A stretch of 64,000 nt of DNA from Oerskovia paurometabola (GTDB lineage Bacteria; Actinomycetota; Actinomycetes; Actinomycetales; Cellulomonadaceae): contig NZ_JAFBBV010000001.1 in the NCBI RefSeq assembly GCF_016907365.1, positions 496,001 to 560,000 of the forward strand, read 5' to 3'. Position 1 is the first letter of the stretch, and each line of letters begins with the position of its first letter. Below are positions 25,474-32,821 of this stretch, piece after piece. The position numbers and the translations under genes are program-made. Below the pieces are notes generated by a model. That model ran no database searches. It saw only the letters and a program-made list of their open reading frames with translations, and was not told the DNA's origin.

Positions 25474-25490
25474 AAGGTAATGCTTACCTT
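25474..25490. promoter_or_regulatory. DtxR/IdeR-type iron box between divergent ABC and araC genes
   Basis: AAGGTAA-TGC-TTACCTT is a perfect 17-bp palindrome resembling the DtxR/IdeR core TTAGGTTAGSCTAACCTAA. Its left half contains the leftward TACCTT -10 of ABC subunit A, and its right half (TTACCT at 25484-25489) sits 18 bp from the TAGCCT -10 of the AraC gene, in the -35 position. Bound repressor would therefore block both promoters. Confidence 0.7.
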
Positions 25491-25507
25491 CCTGAGCCGA
25501 TGTGGGA

Positions 25508-25513
25508 TAGCCT
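25508..25513 (+). promoter_or_regulatory. -10 element (TAGCCT) of the AraC gene
   Basis: TAGCCT lies eight bases before the ATG, with TTACCT at 25484-25489 as a possible -35 (spacer 18). Confidence 0.5.
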
Positions 25514-25521
25514 GCCCAATC

Positions 25522-26544
25522 ATGTCGCTCATCGGCCAGGCGTCCTCAGCCTCCTCGATCCCCCTCGTGCACGTCCGGTTCCCGGGCGGCGGGCACGACG
25601 CCGCGGACGGCCCGCGTGACGCCGACACCGCCGAGGCCGCAGCGCTCCTGGCGGCCGCGCGAGAGGTCCGCTCGGTCTCGACGTCGCACTTCCCGCCGAG
25701 CACACCGGGCCTGTGGCCCGTGCACGTGCATGCGTTCCACGAGCTGCTGTGGGGCACGCAGGGCGTGCTGACGGTCGAGACCGAGCACGGCTTCTTCGCG
25801 GTCCCGCCGACGATCGGGCTGTGGATCCCTGCGGGTGTCGCGCACGCGGTCCAGACCGCAGGCGGCACGGGCTTCTACTGCACCTATGTGGACGCGGACG
25901 GTGCGGCGGCGCCCGCCGAGCCGCTCGCGACCGCACCCGCGGCGTCCGCCCCGGAGCCCACGGACGACCCGTTCGTGGCGGTCCTCGACCGCGCGCACCG
26001 CACGACCGCGGTCTCGGTCCCGCCCGCCGCTCGCGAGCTCATGATCCACCTGTCGCAGCGCGACATGGCCCCGGCGGCCCGACGGCGCAGCGAGCGCGTC
26101 GTCGTCGACCTCCTGTCTCCCGTGGACGTCACGCCCATGGTGCTGCCCATGCCCTCGGACGCGCGCCTGGCGTCGGTCGCCAGGCGTCTGCTGGACGACC
26201 CTGCCGACACGCGTCCGCTCGAGGCGTGGGCGCGCGAGGTGTCGGTGAGCGTGCGGAACTTCTCCAGGCTGTTCCACCGGGAGACGGGCATGACGTTCGC
26301 GCAGTGGCGGATCCATGCGCGCGTCCGGGTCGCGATCGGGCTGCTCGCGGGCGGGATGCCGGTGGGGACGGTCGGTCGGCGGGTGGGGTACCGGACGCCG
26401 AGCGCGTTCGTGCAGTCGTTCCGCCGGGTGCTCGGGCACACGCCGGGCTGGTACGTGGCCTCGGTGCGGGCCGATGCGGAACATCCCCTGGCCGCTGCCG
26501 GCGACGATCGGCCGGTCCCGGAGCGGCGGGCCTGGTTAGGGTAG
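25522..26544 (+). CDS. AraC-family transcriptional regulator
   Basis: The 340-residue protein has an N-terminal cupin-like sensor domain (about 55-130, with FHELLWGTQGVLTVETEHGFFAVPPTIGLWIPAGVAHAVQ) and a C-terminal double helix-turn-helix AraC domain (about 215-315: LEAWAREVSVSVRNFSRLFHRETGMTFAQWR, then VGRRVGYRTPSAFVQSFRRVLGHTPGWY). AraC proteins of this layout activate siderophore-transport genes in response to the ligand, as YbtA and related regulators do. Divergence from an exporter-fold ABC pair and adjacency to a siderophore-uptake operon fit that role. The ATG at 25522 follows a -10 by eight bases. Its stop codon lies inside the second iron box. Confidence 0.85.
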   Translation: MSLIGQASSASSIPLVHVRFPGGGHDAADGPRDADTAEAAALLAAAREVRSVSTSHFPPSTPGLWPVHVHAFHELLWGTQGVLTVETEHGFFAVPPTIGLWIPAGVAHAVQTAGGTGFYCTYVDADGAAAPAEPLATAPAASAPEPTDDPFVAVLDRAHRTTAVSVPPAARELMIHLSQRDMAPAARRRSERVVVDLLSPVDVTPMVLPMPSDARLASVARRLLDDPADTRPLEAWAREVSVSVRNFSRLFHRETGMTFAQWRIHARVRVAIGLLAGGMPVGTVGRRVGYRTPSAFVQSFRRVLGHTPGWYVASVRADAEHPLAAAGDDRPVPERRAWLG

Positions 26545-26554
26545 GGATACCTAA
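26536..26554. promoter_or_regulatory. DtxR/IdeR-type iron box before the siderophore uptake operon
   Basis: TTAGGGTAGGGATACCTAA matches the DtxR/IdeR consensus TTAGGTTAGGCTAACCTAA at 15 of 19 positions. The flanks extend the arms to GGTTAGG and CCTAACC. It spans the AraC stop codon and lies 48 bp before the first lipoprotein start, so the operon promoter is probably within or next to it. Confidence 0.8.
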
Positions 26555-26602
26555 CCAACCGATGTCGACCGTCGCGTCGCCGTCCCCTGCCCGGGAGCTC
26601 CT

Positions 26603-27622
26603 GTGACCCTCGTCCTGCCTGCCCGCACCGACGTCCCCGACGTGACGCTCCTCCCGGTCGCCGAGGGGCAGTGGCAGCGGATCGTCGCGGCGATCACCCG
26701 CCGCGACTTCCTCATCGGCGCCGGGGCACTGACGGTCGCCGGGATCCTCGCGGCGTGCGGCGACGGGGCAGGGTCGGCCGGGACCGGCTCGGCGGGTGGC
26801 GAGACCCAGCCGTTCGAGCACGACGGCTACCGCACCGACCTGCCCCTGCACCCCGAGCGGGTCGTCGTCCTGGAGGCCCGCGCAGGCCTCGAGTTCGCGC
26901 TCCTCGCCGGGCTGCCGATCGTCGCGACCGAGTGGTCCGACGAGAGCCACCTCATGGCACACCTGCCGAAGGGCGTCGAGCGCCTCGGCGGCTCCAACAT
27001 CGAGCCCAACGCGGAGTCGATCCTGTCCCACTCGCCCGACATGCTCGTCGTCGGCGCGGGGTGGTGGAACTACTACCAGGAGAACGAGCTGCTGGCCGAG
27101 GGCATCGCGCCCGTCCTCGTCGTCGGCGACGACGACCCCGACTGGAAGGCGTCGCTCCGGCGCCAGCTCGCCGCGTTCGGCCGCGAGCAGCAGGCGACCG
27201 AGGCGATCGACGCCTACGACGCCACGGTCGCGGACGTCTCCGCCGAGATCGCCCCGCTCGTCGCAGGGCGCACGGTCGTCATCGCGGGCGCCGACGAGGA
27301 GGGCTTCTGGATCCAGGAGCCCGACAGCTTCTGCTCGGGCATCGCGCGCGATGTCGGCATGGACCTCGTGGTCCCCGAGGCCGGGCAGAGCAACGGCTCG
27401 GTGTCGAGGTACTCGTTCGAGAACCTCGACGTCTTCCACGACGCCGACCTGATCGTGCTCCAGAACCCCGAGGACCCCGCGATCGCCAACCCGGCCTGGC
27501 AGGCCGTGCCCGCCGTCCAGGCGGGGCGCGTCGCCGAGCTCCGCTACGACCGCAACTTCGGGCTCGCCCTGACCGCCCAGGTCTTCGCCGAGGACCTGCG
27601 CGAGGCCGCGCGCCTGCTCTGA
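26603..27622 (+). CDS. Iron-siderophore ABC transporter binding lipoprotein (FecB type)
   Basis: A 339-residue periplasmic-binding-protein-like lipoprotein. The signal is unusual. About 32 residues precede a twin-arginine motif (TRRDFLIGAG), then a hydrophobic stretch and a lipobox ending LAAC (Cys near residue 52), which suggests a Tat-exported lipoprotein. The mature part has the class III fold, with YRTDLPLHPERVVVL, PDMLVVGA and a C-terminal VQAGRVAELRYDRNFGLALTAQVFAEDL. It would capture ferric siderophore outside the membrane and deliver it to the FecCD permeases downstream. The GTG at 26603 has GGGAG about ten bases upstream. It is the first gene of the iron-box operon. A shorter start at a downstream codon would give a more normal Tat signal. 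Confidence 0.85.
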   Translation: MTLVLPARTDVPDVTLLPVAEGQWQRIVAAITRRDFLIGAGALTVAGILAACGDGAGSAGTGSAGGETQPFEHDGYRTDLPLHPERVVVLEARAGLEFALLAGLPIVATEWSDESHLMAHLPKGVERLGGSNIEPNAESILSHSPDMLVVGAGWWNYYQENELLAEGIAPVLVVGDDDPDWKASLRRQLAAFGREQQATEAIDAYDATVADVSAEIAPLVAGRTVVIAGADEEGFWIQEPDSFCSGIARDVGMDLVVPEAGQSNGSVSRYSFENLDVFHDADLIVLQNPEDPAIANPAWQAVPAVQAGRVAELRYDRNFGLALTAQVFAEDLREAARLL

Positions 27623-27737
27623 CCCTGGGCCGCCGCCCGGCCGAGAGGCCGTCGCGCCCCGGCCGCCCCGGCCGCCCCACCCGCCACCCCGCCCTCACCG
27701 CCGCGACTCCCGCGGCCCGCCCGAACCAGGACGTCCC

Positions 27738-28727
27738 ATGACCACGCGCACCACCCGTCGCTCAGCCCGCTCAGCCCGCTCAGCCCTTGCCGCCGCCTCC
27801 GCGGCGACGTTCGCCCTGCTGCTGGGCGCGTGCGCCTCGGGCACCGACGCGGGTTCCGGCTCCGGTGCCGGCGAGGTCGAGACCCGCACGGTCGACAGCG
27901 CGTTCGGCGAGACCACGATCCCGACCGACCCGCAGGCCGCGCTCGGTGTCTACACGACCGACCTCGACATGCTCATCACGCTCGGCATCCCGCTCGCGGA
28001 CTCCCAGCCGATCCGTTCGCAGGGGTACACGACCTTCCCGTCGTTCTTCGACCAGAAGGCGCTCGAGGGCATCAAGACGTTCGAGAACTTCCCCGAGTAC
28101 AACTACGAGGAGATCCTCGCCGCGAAGCCCGACGTGATCCTCAACGGGCTGGGCTACGACGACGAGCTCGTGACCAAGCTTCCGGACATCGCCCCGACGT
28201 ACAGCTTCAACGGGTTCGACGGCCGTGACTGGCGCGAGAGCTTCGCCGAGGTCGCGAAGGCGTTCGACAAGGTCGCCGAGCACGACGCCTGGACCGCGAA
28301 GTACCAGGCCAAGGTCGACGACGTGAAGGCGCGGCTCGCCGCGGCCGGCATCGACCCGGTGGTCGGGCCGGTCGGCTACGGCGACGGCGAGGTCATCGTG
28401 TCCTGCTACGGCACGCCGTGCCTCGTCTTCGACGACCTCGGTCTGAGGATCACGCCGCTCGCCGAGGGCGAGGAGGGCACCACGCTCGGCACCGAGCAGC
28501 TCGAGCAGCTCGCGGGCATCGACTGGGTCTTCACCTCGACGGCCCCCGACGAGAAGACGGGCGAGCTCACCGACCCGTTCGCCGAGCTCGCGGGCAACGG
28601 CCTGTGGGCCGCGCTGCCGTTCGTCACGAACCAGAACGTCGCGGTCCACGACCTCGAGATGGTCTACGGCTCGCCCAGCGGCCAGTACGCGTTCCTCGAG
28701 GTCGTCGAGAAGGCGCTGCTGCCGTGA
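27738..28727 (+). CDS. Second iron-siderophore binding lipoprotein
   Basis: A 329-residue lipoprotein with an Arg/Ser-rich start, hydrophobic segment and lipobox LLLGAC (Cys near residue 32), then a class III binding-protein fold. Landmarks are IPTDPQAALGVYTTDLDMLITLGIPLADSQPI, YNYEEILAAKPDVILN and the C-terminal PSGQYAFLEVVEKALLP. It differs clearly from the binding protein just upstream, so the operon offers two receptors, perhaps for different siderophores or different forms of one. The stop overlaps the ATG of the next gene by one base (TGATG), implying coupled translation. The gap of 115 bp before it holds no obvious promoter or iron box. Confidence 0.88.
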   Translation: MTTRTTRRSARSARSALAAASAATFALLLGACASGTDAGSGSGAGEVETRTVDSAFGETTIPTDPQAALGVYTTDLDMLITLGIPLADSQPIRSQGYTTFPSFFDQKALEGIKTFENFPEYNYEEILAAKPDVILNGLGYDDELVTKLPDIAPTYSFNGFDGRDWRESFAEVAKAFDKVAEHDAWTAKYQAKVDDVKARLAAAGIDPVVGPVGYGDGEVIVSCYGTPCLVFDDLGLRITPLAEGEEGTTLGTEQLEQLAGIDWVFTSTAPDEKTGELTDPFAELAGNGLWAALPFVTNQNVAVHDLEMVYGSPSGQYAFLEVVEKALLP

Positions 28728-29602
28728 TGCGCATCCACCGCGCCGAGGTCGTGGCGGTCGAGCGCCTGACCCCCGGCATGATCCGGGTCACGCTCGGCGG
28801 CGAGGGCCTCGCGGACTTCGAGTCCACGGGCGTCGGCGACGAGTACCTGCGGGTCTTCCTGCCCGCGCCGGGTGAGGCCGAGCCCGTCCTGCCGTTCGCG
28901 ACGGAGTACTCGTGGGACTACCCCGAGGGCGTCCAGGCCTCACCCCTGCGGACCTACACGGTCCGTGCGGTGCCCGCGCCGGGCCTGGTCGTGATCGACT
29001 TCGTCGTCCACGGCGGGGGAGTCGCCGCGACCTGGGCCCAGCAGGCGAAGCCGGGCGACGTCGTCGGGCTGAACTCCCCGCGCGGGCTGTACGACCCGCC
29101 CGCGGACCTCGCCTGGCAGATCCTCCTCGCGGACGCGACGGGCCTGCCCGCGGTCGGCCGGCTGATCGAGCAGGCCCCGGCGGGCGTGCGCACGCGCGTG
29201 GTCGTCGAGGTGCCCGACGCGGGCCACCGCCAGTCCTTCCCCGCCCACCCGGACGTCGACATCGCGTGGGTCTACGGCGGCAACGGTCACGGCCCGTGCC
29301 GGCTCGAGGAGATCCTGCGGAGCATCGACCTGCCCGACGGCGTCGGGTACGTCTGGTTCGCGGGAGAGACCACGGTGCTGCGCGCCGTCCGCAGGTACCT
29401 GCGCCACGAGCGCGGCCTGCCGGTCACGGCCTACAAGACCATCGGGTACTGGACCGCGAGGGCCGAGGAGTGGGAGGAGCGCTGGGAGAACCTCGACCCG
29501 AGCGTCAAGGCGTGGATCGACGCCTTGTGGGCGGACGAGGACCGCGACGAGGAAGAGGTCACGGACGCGTACTTCGACAAGCTCGAGTCGCTGGGGCTGT
29601 GA
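28727..29602 (+). CDS. Siderophore-interacting protein (FAD-binding ferric reductase, SIP/ViuB family)
   Basis: The 291-residue protein has the two-domain SIP layout. The FAD-binding beta-barrel contains the RTYTVR motif (about residue 74), and the C-terminal NAD(P)H-binding-like half has ILLADATGLPAVGRLIEQ and the family signature YVWFAGETTVLRAVRRYLRHERGLP, followed by YWTARAEEWEE. Such proteins reduce ferric siderophores in the cytoplasm to release Fe(II). In mycobacterial IrtA the same domain is fused to an exporter-fold ABC subunit; here it is a separate gene in the operon. The ATG at 28727 overlaps the upstream stop. An in-frame GTG directly before it is an alternative start. Confidence 0.92.
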   Translation: MRIHRAEVVAVERLTPGMIRVTLGGEGLADFESTGVGDEYLRVFLPAPGEAEPVLPFATEYSWDYPEGVQASPLRTYTVRAVPAPGLVVIDFVVHGGGVAATWAQQAKPGDVVGLNSPRGLYDPPADLAWQILLADATGLPAVGRLIEQAPAGVRTRVVVEVPDAGHRQSFPAHPDVDIAWVYGGNGHGPCRLEEILRSIDLPDGVGYVWFAGETTVLRAVRRYLRHERGLPVTAYKTIGYWTARAEEWEERWENLDPSVKAWIDALWADEDRDEEEVTDAYFDKLESLGL

Positions 29603-29603
29603 G

Positions 29604-30707
29604 ATGACGACGACCGAACGGGCCCCCGCGCCCGCCCAGGACGGCCCTCCACCCGGCGAGGACCAGGCGCCAGGCACCCCCGACAAGGCGCCCGGCCTCG
29701 CTGCGACCAACGCGACGCGGACCGCGTGGCTGCTCGTCGCCGTCGGGGTCCTGGTCGTGATGGTCTTCGTGAGCCTCGCCGTGGGCTCCAAGACGATCCC
29801 GCTCGCCTCGGTGTGGTCCGCGCTCGTCGGCGCGCCCGGCGCCGACCCGAACGACGTGGTCATCCTGCGCGACCTGCGTCTGCCCCGCACGGCCCTGGGA
29901 CTGCTGGTCGGGGTCGCCCTGGGGCTCTCGGGCGCGCTGATCCAGGCGCTGACGCGCAACCCTCTCGCCGACCCCGGCATCCTGGGCGTCAACTCGGGCG
30001 CGGGGTTCGCCGTGGTGCTCGGCGTCGCGACGTTCGGCGTCGTCGACATCCAGCAGTACATCTGGTTCGCGTTCCTCGGGGCGATCGTGACGACCGTCGT
30101 GGTCTACCTCATCGGTTCGCTCGGGCGCGGGGGAGCGACACCGATCCGCCTCACGCTCGCCGGCATCTCGATCGGCGCGGTCCTCGGTGGGATCTCGTCG
30201 GGGATCACGCTCCTCAACCCGCAGGTCTTCGACAAGATGCGCTACTGGGGGGCGGGCACGCTCAGCAACCGTTCGTGGGAGATGGTCGGGACGGTCACGC
30301 CCTTCATCCTCGTGGGGGTCGTGCTCGCGGTCGTCGCCGCGCGCCCGCTCAACGCGGTCGCCCTCGGCGACGACCTCGCCCGGTCCCTCGGGGCCAGCAT
30401 CAGCCGGACCCGCACGATCGTGGTCGTCGCGGTCACGCTCCTGTGCGGGGCGGCCACCGCCGCCGCGGGCCCCATCGGGTTCGTGGGGCTCATGGTCCCG
30501 CACGTCGCGCGCTGGATCGTGGGACCCGATCAGCGGTGGATCCTGTCCTACACGCTCGTCATGTCACCCATCCTGCTCCTGGTGTCCGACGTCGCAGCGC
30601 GCCTGGTCCTGCGGCCTGCCGAGCTGCAGGTCGGCATCGTCACCGCGTTCGTCGGCGCTCCGGTCCTCATCTGGCTCGTGCGACGCAGGCAGGTGAGCGG
30701 GCTGTGA
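29604..30707 (+). CDS. FecCD-family iron-siderophore permease (1)
   Basis: The 367-residue membrane protein has a polar Pro-rich N-terminus (about 1-35) followed by about ten helices. Family blocks are LRLPRTALGLLVGVALGLSGALIQALTRNPLADPGILGVNSGA, RYWGAGTLSNRSW, LGDDLARSLGASI (cytoplasmic coupling loop) and GPIGFVGLMVPHVARWIVG. It forms the membrane channel together with the next gene. Its start lies one base after the stop of the SIP gene, and its stop overlaps the following GTG in a GTGA junction. Confidence 0.93.
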   Translation: MTTTERAPAPAQDGPPPGEDQAPGTPDKAPGLAATNATRTAWLLVAVGVLVVMVFVSLAVGSKTIPLASVWSALVGAPGADPNDVVILRDLRLPRTALGLLVGVALGLSGALIQALTRNPLADPGILGVNSGAGFAVVLGVATFGVVDIQQYIWFAFLGAIVTTVVVYLIGSLGRGGATPIRLTLAGISIGAVLGGISSGITLLNPQVFDKMRYWGAGTLSNRSWEMVGTVTPFILVGVVLAVVAARPLNAVALGDDLARSLGASISRTRTIVVVAVTLLCGAATAAAGPIGFVGLMVPHVARWIVGPDQRWILSYTLVMSPILLLVSDVAARLVLRPAELQVGIVTAFVGAPVLIWLVRRRQVSGL

Positions 30708-31780
30708 CCGCGCCCGTGCAGACGCCGCGTGCTCGCCTCGACTTCGGCCGACCCACCCGGGTCGTGCGCTCGCGCCGCGGACGGTTCTCCGCACGACTCG
30801 ACGTGCGCGCCGCCGTCGTGACCCTCGTGCTCGTGGTGCTCGCCGCGGCCGTGGGTGTCGTCGCGCTCGGTGTCGGCGACTACGCCGTCGCCGTGCCCGA
30901 CGTGCTGCGCGCCCTCACCGGCGACGCCCCCGAGGTGATCCGCATGGTCGTCGTCGAGTGGCGCCTGCCCCGCGTCCTGCTCGCGATCCTGCTCGGCGGG
31001 GCGCTCGGGATGAGCGGCGCGATCTTCCAGTCCCTGACCCGCAACCCCCTCGGCAGCCCCGACATCATCGGTTTCAACACCGGCGCCTACACCGGGGCGC
31101 TCGTCGTGATCCTGCTGCTCGGCGGCTCGTACAGCGCGGTCGCCGCCGGGGCCATGATCGGCGGGCTCGTGACCGCGGGCATCGTCTACCTGCTCGCGTA
31201 CAAGAACGGCGTCCAGGGCTTCCGGCTCATCATCGTCGGCATCGCTGTCAGCGCCATGCTCGCGTCCGTCAACACCTGGCTCATCCTCAAGGCGGACCTC
31301 GCGCGGGCCATGGCCGCCGCGACCTGGGGAGCGGGCAGCCTCAACGGGCTGTCCTGGACCCAGGTGCTGCCCGTCGTGCTCATCCTCGCGGTCCTCGTGC
31401 CCCCGCTCTTCCTCCTGGGGCGGCGCATGGACGTCCTCGAGATGGGCGACGACGCCGCGCAGGCCCTGGGCGTCCGCTCCGAACGCACGCGGCTCTCGCT
31501 CGTCGTCGTGGGGGTCGCGCTCACCGCGCTCGTCACGGCCGCGGCCGGACCCATCGCGTTCATCTCGCTCGCCGCACCCCAGCTCGCCCGACGACTCACG
31601 CGCGGCGCGACCGTCGGCCTCGCGTCCTCGGCCGCCATGGGTGCCGCGCTGCTCGCCGCGAGCGACCTCGTCGCGCAGCGGGCGTTCGCGCCCACGCAGC
31701 TCCCCGTGGGCGTCGTGACGGTGAGCATCGGCGGCTGCTACCTCGTGTGGCTGCTCGCCCGGGAGGCGAGGCGGCAATGA
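30704..31780 (+). CDS. FecCD-family iron-siderophore permease (2)
   Basis: The 358-residue partner permease has a basic N-terminus and about ten helices, with WRLPRVLLAILLGGALGMSGAIFQSLTRNPLGSPDIIGFNTGA, ATWGAGSLNGLSW, MGDDAAQALGVRSERTR and GPIAFISLAAPQLARRLTRG. The start is the GTG at 30704-30706, which overlaps the upstream stop. The frame is open far upstream, but that part overlaps the first permease out of frame. It ends in an ATGA overlap with the ATPase gene, so all three transport components are translationally coupled. Confidence 0.93.
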   Translation: MTAPVQTPRARLDFGRPTRVVRSRRGRFSARLDVRAAVVTLVLVVLAAAVGVVALGVGDYAVAVPDVLRALTGDAPEVIRMVVVEWRLPRVLLAILLGGALGMSGAIFQSLTRNPLGSPDIIGFNTGAYTGALVVILLLGGSYSAVAAGAMIGGLVTAGIVYLLAYKNGVQGFRLIIVGIAVSAMLASVNTWLILKADLARAMAAATWGAGSLNGLSWTQVLPVVLILAVLVPPLFLLGRRMDVLEMGDDAAQALGVRSERTRLSLVVVGVALTALVTAAAGPIAFISLAAPQLARRLTRGATVGLASSAAMGAALLAASDLVAQRAFAPTQLPVGVVTVSIGGCYLVWLLAREARRQ

Positions 31781-32736
31781 GCACCTGGACCCCCACGGCC
31801 CCGACCAGCCCCACCCCTCCCGAGGAGACGGCGATGACCGCCACGACCACGACGCCGGCGACCCCGGCGACCACGACCTCGGCCGCGGCCGACGCTCCCT
31901 CGGCGGGCGCCGCCGTCGGGCAGGCTGGGCCTGGCGCGCCGGGCGAGCCCGGCGAGCCTCGGCTGCGCGCCGAAGGCCTCAGCATCGGGTACCACGAGCG
32001 CATCGTGTCCCAGGGGCTCGACGTCGCGATCCCCGACCGGTCCTTCACCGTGATCGTCGGGCCCAACGCGTGCGGCAAGTCGACCCTGCTGCGCGCCCTG
32101 TCGCGGCTGCTCACCCCGAGCGCCGGGCAGGTCGTGCTCGACGGGAAGACCATCACGTCCTACAAGGCCAAGGAGGTCGCGCGGCGGCTCGGGCTCCTGC
32201 CCCAGACGTCGATCGCGCCCGACGGCATCACCGTCGCCGACCTCGTGGCCCGTGGCCGCTACCCGCACCAGAAGCTCCTGCGGCAGTGGTCGCGCGAGGA
32301 CGAGGACGCCGTCGTGCGGGCGCTCGCGGCCACGCAGGTCACGCCGCTGTCGGCACGGCCCGTCGACGAGCTGTCCGGTGGGCAGCGCCAGCGCGTGTGG
32401 GTGTCCATGGTGCTCGCGCAGGAGACAGAGCTGCTGCTGCTCGACGAGCCCACGACGTTCCTCGACATCGCGCACCAGATCGAGCTGCTCGAGCTGTTCG
32501 GCGACCTCAACCGCGAGGGCCGCACGCTCGTCGCGGTGCTGCACGACCTCAACCACGCCTGCCGCTACGCGACGCACCTCGTCGCGATGAAGGACGGGGC
32601 CGTGGTCGCGCAGGGGGCGCCGGGCGAGATCGTGACGGCCGAGCTGGTCGAGGAGGTGTTCGGGCTGCGCTGCACGATCATCGACGACCCGGTCACGGGC
32701 ACGCCCCTGGTGATCCCGCTGGGCCGCCGAGGGTGA
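31777..32736 (+). CDS. Iron-siderophore ABC transporter ATPase (FepC type)
   Basis: The 319-residue ATPase begins with a Thr/Pro/Ala-rich stretch of about 60 residues not found in the family core. An internal ATG at about codon 20 is an alternative start. All catalytic motifs are present: Walker A GPNACGKST, the Q-loop LLPQTS, the signature LSGGQRQRV, Walker B LLLLDEPTTFLD, and the H-loop VLHDLN. The AHQIELLELF segment after the D-loop is typical for FepC/FhuC-type proteins. It powers the two FecCD permeases. A hairpin repeat directly after the stop probably ends the operon. Confidence 0.93.
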   Translation: MSTWTPTAPTSPTPPEETAMTATTTTPATPATTTSAAADAPSAGAAVGQAGPGAPGEPGEPRLRAEGLSIGYHERIVSQGLDVAIPDRSFTVIVGPNACGKSTLLRALSRLLTPSAGQVVLDGKTITSYKAKEVARRLGLLPQTSIAPDGITVADLVARGRYPHQKLLRQWSREDEDAVVRALAATQVTPLSARPVDELSGGQRQRVWVSMVLAQETELLLLDEPTTFLDIAHQIELLELFGDLNREGRTLVAVLHDLNHACRYATHLVAMKDGAVVAQGAPGEIVTAELVEEVFGLRCTIIDDPVTGTPLVIPLGRRG

Positions 32737-32745
32737 CGGACCCGC

Positions 32746-32779
32746 CCGCCGAGGGTGACGTGCCGGTCACCGTCGGCGG
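32746..32779. repeat. 34-bp hairpin repeat, copy B
   Basis: The arms CCGCCGAGGGTGAC and GTCACCGTCGGCGG pair over 13 of 14 positions. The element lies 9 bp past the ATPase stop; a half-unit (CCGCCGAGGGTGACG) also occurs just before it at about 32726-32740. It is a probable terminator and related to copy A at 21796. Confidence 0.65.
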
Positions 32780-32809
32780 GCCCCGTGCCGCGCCCTCCCG
32801 CACGTTGGA

Positions 32810-32815
32810 TACCCT
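32810..32815 (+). promoter_or_regulatory. -10 element (TACCCT) of serS
   Basis: TACCCT lies six bases before the GTG at 32822, as in the other leaderless genes. Confidence 0.5.
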
Positions 32816-32821
32816 CTAGTG

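Noticed and set aside
25480..25521. An ATG at 25480 as the AraC start
   Set aside because: It lies inside the iron box and upstream of the best -10; the ATG at 25522 has correct leaderless spacing.
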